Origin: Perilla frutescens
Lineage: Eukaryota; Streptophyta; Magnoliopsida; Lamiales; Lamiaceae
Reading direction: 5' to 3'
NCBI GenBank assembly: GCA_026008535.1
Contig: BRKX01000007.1
Location: 3,805,001 to 3,869,000, forward strand
DNA length: 64,000 nt
In this document: positions 58,382 to 64,000 of the stretch, piece after piece
Position numbering within the stretch: the stretch's first letter is position 1
Layout: each line of letters begins with the position of its first letter
Notes under the pieces: generated by a model
What the model was told of the DNA's origin: nothing
Seen by the model: the letters and a program-made list of their open reading frames with translations, nothing else
Databases searched by the model: none
Translations under genes and position numbers: made by a program

Positions 58382-58778
58382 CAAATGAAATCCTCTATCC
58401 CACCTTTCTCTATTTCATTTGGTGTTCCATTTTGATTTTTTTTCGATTTTCATCAATTTTTTTCATCAATTTCAATTTGTTGTGGCTTAGTTTAATTATA
58501 TAATTATTATTTAGGGTTCATTCCACCCAATAAGGGTTTATATTTATTTTTTAATATTTATTTCTTATTTTTTAGTTAATATAATTGATTAATATAGTTG
58601 ATTATTCCAAAACTAGGGTATATAATTTTTTAAAAATTTAATTTTTAGCAATAAATGTTGATTATAATTTGTAATACTATAATAAAATTTATTTTTATAA
58701 TAAACATTTTGAAAATATTAAATTTCATAGTGGGACACAATAATGGAACATGAAAGATGGATTAGAGGATTTTATCCC
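58382..58778. mobile_element. MITE with 9-bp duplication (397 bp)
   Basis: Flanked by AATTAAGTA (58373-58381, 58779-58787). Arms pair GAAATCCTCTATCCCACCTT with AAAATCCTCTAATCCATCTT, both continuing to GTTCCATT. The open frame at 58306-58503 spans its edge and is not a gene. Confidence 0.82.
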
Positions 58779-58787
58779 AATTAAGTA

Positions 58788-59736
58788 TGCCTTTAAAAAA
58801 AGTCTAATTTTCTTACCCATTTCACCTTTCCAAAAATGGAGACATTAATAATATATATTATTTATTATTTATACTAATAGATATTGCCTAAAAAATAATA
58901 CGAAAATGAATTAAGATATGCGCATTTTATGTTTGAATTCATTAATTTAGATTACATATTCTTTATACTATTGATATCATGCAAATCAAAATCAATATAT
59001 GTGTGTGTGTGTAAATGCTATACATTATATTCTATCAATATTTGTATACATATATGGGGAAATATATTCTGTATATAGGACCATATATATCAATACATAT
59101 ATATATATATATATATAAGTGCAATTTTTACTTTAATTATATTAAATTCCTTGCATTTTATGCATAAAGCTTACAGTGGTTTTAAATTATATATGGATGG
59201 ATGGGTATATATCTTTACGTGCAATCCGTCATTAACCCAAAAAAATTGCCATTAGTCATATATTTAATTTATGAATTTATTAACCCACGATTTATGCTAT
59301 TAATCTTATTACATTAATTTCTTAATTTACAACTATTGTGAATTATAGAATTTTTTACATTTGTTATTATAGTCATTGAAATTAAGTCCACAAAAAAAAA
59401 GTGAAAAAATAAATATTTAAACCTAATTTTGAAATTCCAATTAGACTCAAATTACGAAAATAAATTGATACACTATGTAACATTATCTTTGTTTCCAAAG
59501 TATACATATGAAACTTTTGCTAAAATGATTTACAATAAATTATAAAATATTATTTAGTGGATTGACATTAATGACAAAAAATTAGCTTCCAAAATTAACA
59601 ATGACATTTGCCGAAAAAACTATTTTTAGCAATGATTTGGTTATTAAACAGATAAAAGATTGCACGATATATATTTGTGAGTCGATTTTAGTTGAAATAA
59701 AATGGGGAACAATTATCCAAATCCCAAAGAGTGAAA
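58788..59736. other. AT-rich spacer downstream of the subtilase
   Basis: Holds a TGTGTG run near 59001, an (AT)n run near 59096 and no coding domain. The part next to 59737 would hold the subtilase 3' UTR. Confidence 0.6.
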
Positions 59737-61203
59737 TTAAAACACAACCGCGACCGGGCTACTAACAGAATGCTTGCCCGAAATCCATTTTATCACTCCT
59801 TGACCAATCTGGTTTGCCGCTCCTCCGGCGCCTGATCGGCTGAACGTCACAGTATATTTCAATTTCTCACCCTTCTTCGAGAATTGAAGTTTAGTTGGAT
59901 TGACGTTTACAGCGACCCCTCGAGGTGCAACGATTTTGACGTCGTACAACGAATTCGCTTCACCAACATTGGTAACTGTTCTTGTATAAGTCTGAGGAGT
60001 TGATCCAACCTTGATCGAAAACGAGGGATAGTTGAGCTGCGCCTCTGGAATGCTTGATTTAGTGGAGCATTCCACCTTGCGCTGGACGAGCAAACTAACT
60101 TGTTGGCTTGTGTATTTCAAGCCACACAAGTAAGGTATATAGTCATCAGGCTGGATATCATAGATTAGTCCGGGATCGGTTGCTTTCGCAGGATTAACAT
60201 GGCCTGCTCCCGTGGCGAAAACATCAGCTGGTTCAACCCTCTGATCGTCAATGGGTTTCCCTCCGAGGTTGATTTGGTCAGCGGTGGTCATCATGGCGGA
60301 CTTTATGGCTGCCGGTGACCACTCAGGATGCGCGCTTCTGAGCAATGCCGCGACGCCACTGAGATGAGGGCAGGCCATCGAGGTTCCGGAGATCATATTG
60401 AAGTTAGCCTTGGTGGGTGTTGTGGTTGCATTGTTAGGAGACTTATTCCAGGCTGCAAGGATGTTGTTGCCTGGTCCAATTATGTCAGGTTTCAGAATTC
60501 CAGGGGAAGCGACGCTCGGGCCCCTGGAAGAGAAATAGGTGACGGCCGGGCTGCCCCGGTCTCCACCTATTGTAGTTCCTTTGAAGACGATTCTGGCCTT
60601 GACGTTGGGAAAACGAGTTGAATCTAGATATGATTTCAATTTGGTAGCATCTGCGTAATTGATGTGTGATGCGGGTAAAACATGGGCTTCTGCAAATGCC
60701 GTCGAACCTTGGTCTTTTGAATTCACCAGAATCATGCCCGCGCCACCTGCATTCTTCACTGCCACGCCTTTGGTGACTCTTGCGACAAACCCTAATCCAC
60801 ATATCACTATTCTTCCTTTAGCTTCAGTCCTGTTCAGTTCACCTTGTCGGCAAAGTTGTGGGTTGTCTTCTGTTCCTGGGTAAACGAGTTCGAATTCCTT
60901 GGTCGAGTTGAAATCCCGGGGCTGGAAGGCTGATTCGCCGTCTAATTCCTGCCCATTTCCGAGCACTACAGTCGATCTCAGTTTTCTGTCGATAGTGCTG
61001 GCGCCGACGGTCAGAATCCAGGGGGCCTCATTGGAGGAAGTCCGATGGTTGGGGCCGCTGTTTCCGGCGGCGCAACTCACGAGAATTCCCTTCTCCATGG
61101 CTCTAAAAGCACCCAGTGCAAGGCTGTCTCTGTAGAAAGGGGCAGACTGGCCACCCAGAGACAACGACATTATGTCGACGCCGTCTTGAATGGCGGCGTC
61201 CAT
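59737..61203 (-). CDS. Subtilisin-like serine protease (SBT1 type), N-terminally truncated
   Basis: A 488-codon uninterrupted frame. Visible: the GVDIMSLSLGG strand, the oxyanion Asn in SCAAGNSGPN (residue 48), a PA domain (about 115-210), the GTSMACPH motif with catalytic Ser (about residue 275), and a C-terminal Fn3-like domain (about 385-488). Plant subtilases are secreted, about 740-770 residues long, and act in the apoplast. The signal peptide, inhibitory propeptide, catalytic Asp and catalytic His regions are all missing. In full-length relatives the first Met here is an internal residue (DILAAMDAAI-type context), and upstream similarity stops exactly at this ATG, where unrelated DNA with an hAT fragment begins. 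It cannot be an active protease as it stands. The clean frame implies a recent truncation. Confidence 0.9.
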   Translation of the reverse strand: MDAAIQDGVDIMSLSLGGQSAPFYRDSLALGAFRAMEKGILVSCAAGNSGPNHRTSSNEAPWILTVGASTIDRKLRSTVVLGNGQELDGESAFQPRDFNSTKEFELVYPGTEDNPQLCRQGELNRTEAKGRIVICGLGFVARVTKGVAVKNAGGAGMILVNSKDQGSTAFAEAHVLPASHINYADATKLKSYLDSTRFPNVKARIVFKGTTIGGDRGSPAVTYFSSRGPSVASPGILKPDIIGPGNNILAAWNKSPNNATTTPTKANFNMISGTSMACPHLSGVAALLRSAHPEWSPAAIKSAMMTTADQINLGGKPIDDQRVEPADVFATGAGHVNPAKATDPGLIYDIQPDDYIPYLCGLKYTSQQVSLLVQRKVECSTKSSIPEAQLNYPSFSIKVGSTPQTYTRTVTNVGEANSLYDVKIVAPRGVAVNVNPTKLQFSKKGEKLKYTVTFSRSGAGGAANQIGQGVIKWISGKHSVSSPVAVVF

Positions 61204-61230
61204 TAGTTTCTATTTATCATTACTGGATTA

Positions 61231-61440
61231 ATGGAGTCTATGGAGTTTAAGTCTACCCCTAGCCCTATGGCCCCTATCCCTATGAATTTAGATGGAGATA
61301 AAATAACTAAAGAAGATGCTTCAAAGAACAAAGAATTTTCTGAGGTTTGGAATTTTTTTGAAAAGAAATAGAAGGCTGCAGATGGTGTTGAAAGAGCTGA
61401 ATGCAAAGGATGTAATAATACGTATAAATGTGGGGGAAAA
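61231..61440 (+). pseudogene. hAT transposase N-terminal fragment with BED zinc finger
   Basis: The frame from ATG 61231 encodes an acidic leader, then a BED-type block (SEVWNFFEKK, then ADGVERAECKGCNNTYKCGG), the pattern of plant hAT transposases in which C-x2-C begins the finger. A TAG interrupts it after the FFEKK residues (near 61369). Similarity ends by about 61440, before the finger's His pair. It runs divergently from the truncated subtilase, with 27 bp between the two ATGs. Confidence 0.75.
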
Positions 61441-61441
61441 G

Positions 61442-61598
61442 CTAATTTCCAACCTAAAATATCTACGTCGCACGCCTAATAATTTTATTTTATTTTTAGT
61501 TCATAATTGATATGGAATATCCAGGTAATATTTTTTATTGGAGCAAAAAAGTCACGCAAAAATTCAGGCGTGCCACGTAGATATTTTAGGCTAGAAAT
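61442..61598. repeat. Inverted repeat, 35-bp arms, MITE-like
   Basis: AATTTCCAACCTAAAATATC then TACGTCGCACGCCT on the left pairs with AATTTCTAGCCTAAAATATC then TACGTGGCACGCCT on the right (minus strand), with about 85 bp between the arms. No target duplication was fixed. Confidence 0.75.
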
Positions 61599-62957
61599 TT
61601 GATCGAGGTCAGATTTGCAAAAAATTTGAAAAAGTGAGTACTGTTTTGCTAATAGTAATTAAGTGGGTTATTTTTAAAAAAGTATCCAAAATGTAGGTAT
61701 CAAAGTGTAAATTTCCAATTTTTTTTTTATGTTTTCTGAGCTTGAACTTTGAAGAGAATGCAGCCATATTTTATTTTTTATATTTTTGAAAATATGTAAT
61801 CATATTTTTTTATGTTAACAGTGCAAATTTATGGGATTGGAAGTAAATATTTATTTGGGGTCAAAAATGCATTTTTTATGGGACTAGAAGTGAATATCAT
61901 TTTAACGGAAAAAGTTAAAGTAGGACCATTTGTGCTTGATTTTTTTCTTTTGGGATAAAAAATGAAAGCATTGGGACTATTTCCCAATGGGACCATGTCC
62001 TACAGGACTAAAAATTCAATTTTCTCGGTGTACAACGTAGATCATATAATTGGAATGGAGGGGGAGTATCTACTAGCAAAAGGGCGTGTATCCCATGTAA
62101 AATGTATATGGTAATAAAATTTTACATTTCATATCATTCTGGTATTTTTCTCAATTTTTTTGGGCAAATGATTATTAAACAGTCCACTCGACTATTCCAC
62201 ATCCTCAATTCAGTATCTAAATGGTAATTTGACTCGATTCACTCCCAGATTTAAAAAAAAAATGGCTCAATTGCAAATTGTTTTGTTGATTTTTTTTTTT
62301 TACCACCAATACATACATATTAACACCGTACCTCTCCTTCACAATTAACGCCTCTCCATTTTCTGGGAAACTCAGATTTTCCTCTTTTAAATAGCGATAT
62401 TAATTAAGTTGCAAAAATATTTCCTCTTGTGATAAAATCGAATTTCCCGAAGTGGGACCGATTCATTTTTCCTCATAATTTGATAGATATGAGATCATAC
62501 CTCGATTTTCTATAAAAATTTGATATGCCCTAACACTAGATTGAGCAGTGTAATACAAAATTTAATTTAAAAATAAATTCTCAAATTAAAATATATAAAT
62601 AAATATAATCTCTAATACCCAAATAATTTGCATGTATCTGTAATTTGATTGGGCTCAAGAACATCAACTAAAAGCACTTTGAAAAGCAATTTTTCTACGA
62701 AAGTGGATGTCTTTTATTTATTTATTTCCTTTAATTTTCCCAAAAGCTTCAGGAACTCTCTTTTCTTTTGCTTATAAACGGTGTATCGGTTGGCCCATCC
62801 TCGAGATATTTTCAAATTTCCCAGTACTGATTAAGATGCACAGTTGATGTCTCCTAAATAAAATAAATAAAAGATGCACTTATTGATGCATGCTTTATAC
62901 TATTGAGATAATTTCTTTATTTTCTTTCCTTTTTTATTTTTATAATGGGACATCATT
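61599..62957. other. AT-rich spacer, no gene seen
   Basis: Low-complexity T and A runs. A phrase GGGCAAATGATTATTAAACA near 62161 recalls MITE ends elsewhere in the window but has no clear partner. Confidence 0.55.
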
Positions 62958-63158
62958 TGTTAGAAATACTAGAAGGAATAAAACTGTATTTTAGGATCTA
63001 ATTGATCTGTCCCGAAATAGTTTATTTCTTTCCTTGTAGTTTACAATGGTCTCTCAATAAGAGAGGGTGTAACAAGCTATTCTAAAATATACAAGAAATA
63101 CTTTGAACCCTTTTCGTCTCTAATGGTGTTTATACCATTCTAACGAGCTATTCTAACA
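62958..63158 (+). repeat. Copia 5' LTR (201 bp)
   Basis: Inverted ends TGTTAGAAATA/TATTCTAACA, with a copia primer-binding site immediately after. It is unusually short for a copia LTR. TCATT (62953-62957) would be the target copy. Confidence 0.85.
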
Positions 63159-63170
63159 TGGTATCAAAGC
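63159..63170 (+). other. Primer-binding site, initiator tRNA-Met-like
   Basis: TGGTATCAAAGC abuts the LTR end with no gap. One base differs from the common TGGTATCAGAGC. Confidence 0.9.
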
Positions 63171-63253
63171 GGAAAAAGATCCCATAGACTCAGAAAAACT
63201 TCTTCATCATCGTCTTATACCATTCTCGACCCTCTGGTTTTATTCTGCCAATC

Positions 63254-64000
63254 ATGACAGAAACCAGTGAACATTCAAGCACCCCAGATGAATTAACCAT
63301 TCAATTGGCTAATCTTCTCAAAAATAGCCTTGGCCTGCAACAGAACACCAACACCGAATCTCTATCGATCGGATTCAAGTTGAACGGAGACAATTACCCA
63401 TTATGGGCAATCCTCATGAAAAAAGCCATTGGAGGACGAGGGAAGTCATCATACATCACCGAGGATTCCCCAGCCACCACAGATTCCACATACAAAGCAT
63501 GGGAACAAGAAGATCAGTGTGTCTTCACATGGTTAGTACAAAATGTAGAAACAAATATAATAAACAGCGTGTCAAAGTATCCAACAGCTAAAGCAGTTTG
63601 GGACGGGTTAGCCATTACATATGGCAGTGGAACCGATTCCCTTCAGATCTTCGATTTACACAGAAAGGCTAATACGTTGAAACAGGGAGAGCATACTATA
63701 GAGGAAACATGGGCAAAGTTCCAAGAGCTTTGGATGACTATAGATCGCAGAGAACCAAACCCAATGACATGCTCTAAAGATATTGAAACATTCAATCGAA
63801 TTGTGCAAAATCAGAGATTGTTTCAATTTCTTACCTCTTTGAACGAGACTCACGAGCCGGTCAAGAAGGAGCTCTTGAAGAGGGACCCCTTGCCCTCAGT
63901 CGACTTCGCTTACTCGATGGTAAGGCGTGAGACTGCCAGAGACCGGATTCTCCGGCCGGTAGTCATCGATGACGGCGGCGCATCATCGGGCATAGGGGCG
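63254..64000 (+). CDS. Ty1/copia gag (UBN2-type), open to the window end
   Basis: An ATG 95 bp after the LTR opens a frame of 249 codons with no stop before the window ends. It shows the copia gag N-terminal pattern: SIGFKLNGDNYPLWAILMKK, then YKAWEQEDQCVFTWL, YPTAKAVWDGLA, and the FQFLTSLNETHEPVKKELL block. Gag forms the virus-like particle of the element. The intact frame, LTR and primer site suggest a fairly young copy whose pol lies beyond the window. A shorter out-of-frame ORF at 63403-63591 is a shadow. Confidence 0.9.
   Translation, partial: MTETSEHSSTPDELTIQLANLLKNSLGLQQNTNTESLSIGFKLNGDNYPLWAILMKKAIGGRGKSSYITEDSPATTDSTYKAWEQEDQCVFTWLVQNVETNIINSVSKYPTAKAVWDGLAITYGSGTDSLQIFDLHRKANTLKQGEHTIEETWAKFQELWMTIDRREPNPMTCSKDIETFNRIVQNQRLFQFLTSLNETHEPVKKELLKRDPLPSVDFAYSMVRRETARDRILRPVVIDDGGASSGIGA

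Noticed and set aside
60328..61135. Plus- and minus-strand ORFs overlapping the subtilase
   Set aside because: Shadows of the GC-richer protease frame in other frames.

Overview
The window looks like repeat-dense nuclear DNA of a flowering plant, most likely a eudicot. The base composition is AT-rich. The one long host gene has many short exons with GT/AG introns. The rest is a dense nest of plant-type transposons: chromovirus, Ty1/copia, Athila-like, MULE with Ulp1, CACTA, hAT, Helitron, Stowaway and SINE. Nothing in the sequence identifies the species.

Host-gene content is low. (1) 2540-7599 (+) is the 3' part of a ROOT HAIR DEFECTIVE 3-like (RHD3/Sey1/atlastin-type) gene. Seventeen exons join into one unbroken frame of about 660 residues. 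The exons for the P-loop and switch regions are not in the window; a Helitron end lies just upstream. The protein also appears to lack the membrane hairpin typical of RHD3. (2) 40284-41265 (+) is a dead fragment of a Cf-type LRR receptor-like protein gene, broken on its 5' side by a solo LTR. (3) 59737-61203 (-) is a subtilisin-like serine protease reading frame that keeps the catalytic Ser but has lost the catalytic Asp and His. It ends abruptly against a piece of hAT transposase.

Layout, left to right: 1-2374 Helitron 3' part; 2540-7599 RHD3-like gene with MITEs in its introns; 7939-12093 a related Helitron in the same orientation; 12459-15110 a solo LTR; 15287-22856 a 5'-truncated Tekay/Del-like chromovirus with a 3.3-kb 3' LTR full of minisatellites; 22857-27587 AT-rich DNA with MITEs and a tandem duplication; 27588-33301 a minus-strand Helitron containing a MITE, a SINE and a Mutator-like element; 33762-36990 a minus-strand copia; 36991-38705 a TATACCG-rich element; 38858-40283 a solo LTR inside the RLP relic; 41341-42300 a second copia 3' end; 42369-45319 a solo LTR of the same family as 12459-15110; 46136-47540 TRIM-like and MITE DNA; 47650-50001 a MULE transposase relic convergent with a Ulp1-like cysteine protease exon; 50005-53153 an Athila-like LTR abutting a CACTA 3' end; 54369-57481 two copia 5' halves joined inside their gag genes; 58382-58778 a MITE; 59737-61440 the subtilase and hAT fragments; 62958 to the end, the intact 5' LTR, primer-binding site and open gag frame of a copia element that runs off the window.

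The clearest points of interest are the RHD3-like gene without a visible membrane hairpin, the Helitron ends around it, the transposase/Ulp1 pair, several insertions whose order can be read from target-site duplications, and a 25-bp-arm hairpin next to a tRNA-like sequence at 53978-54111.
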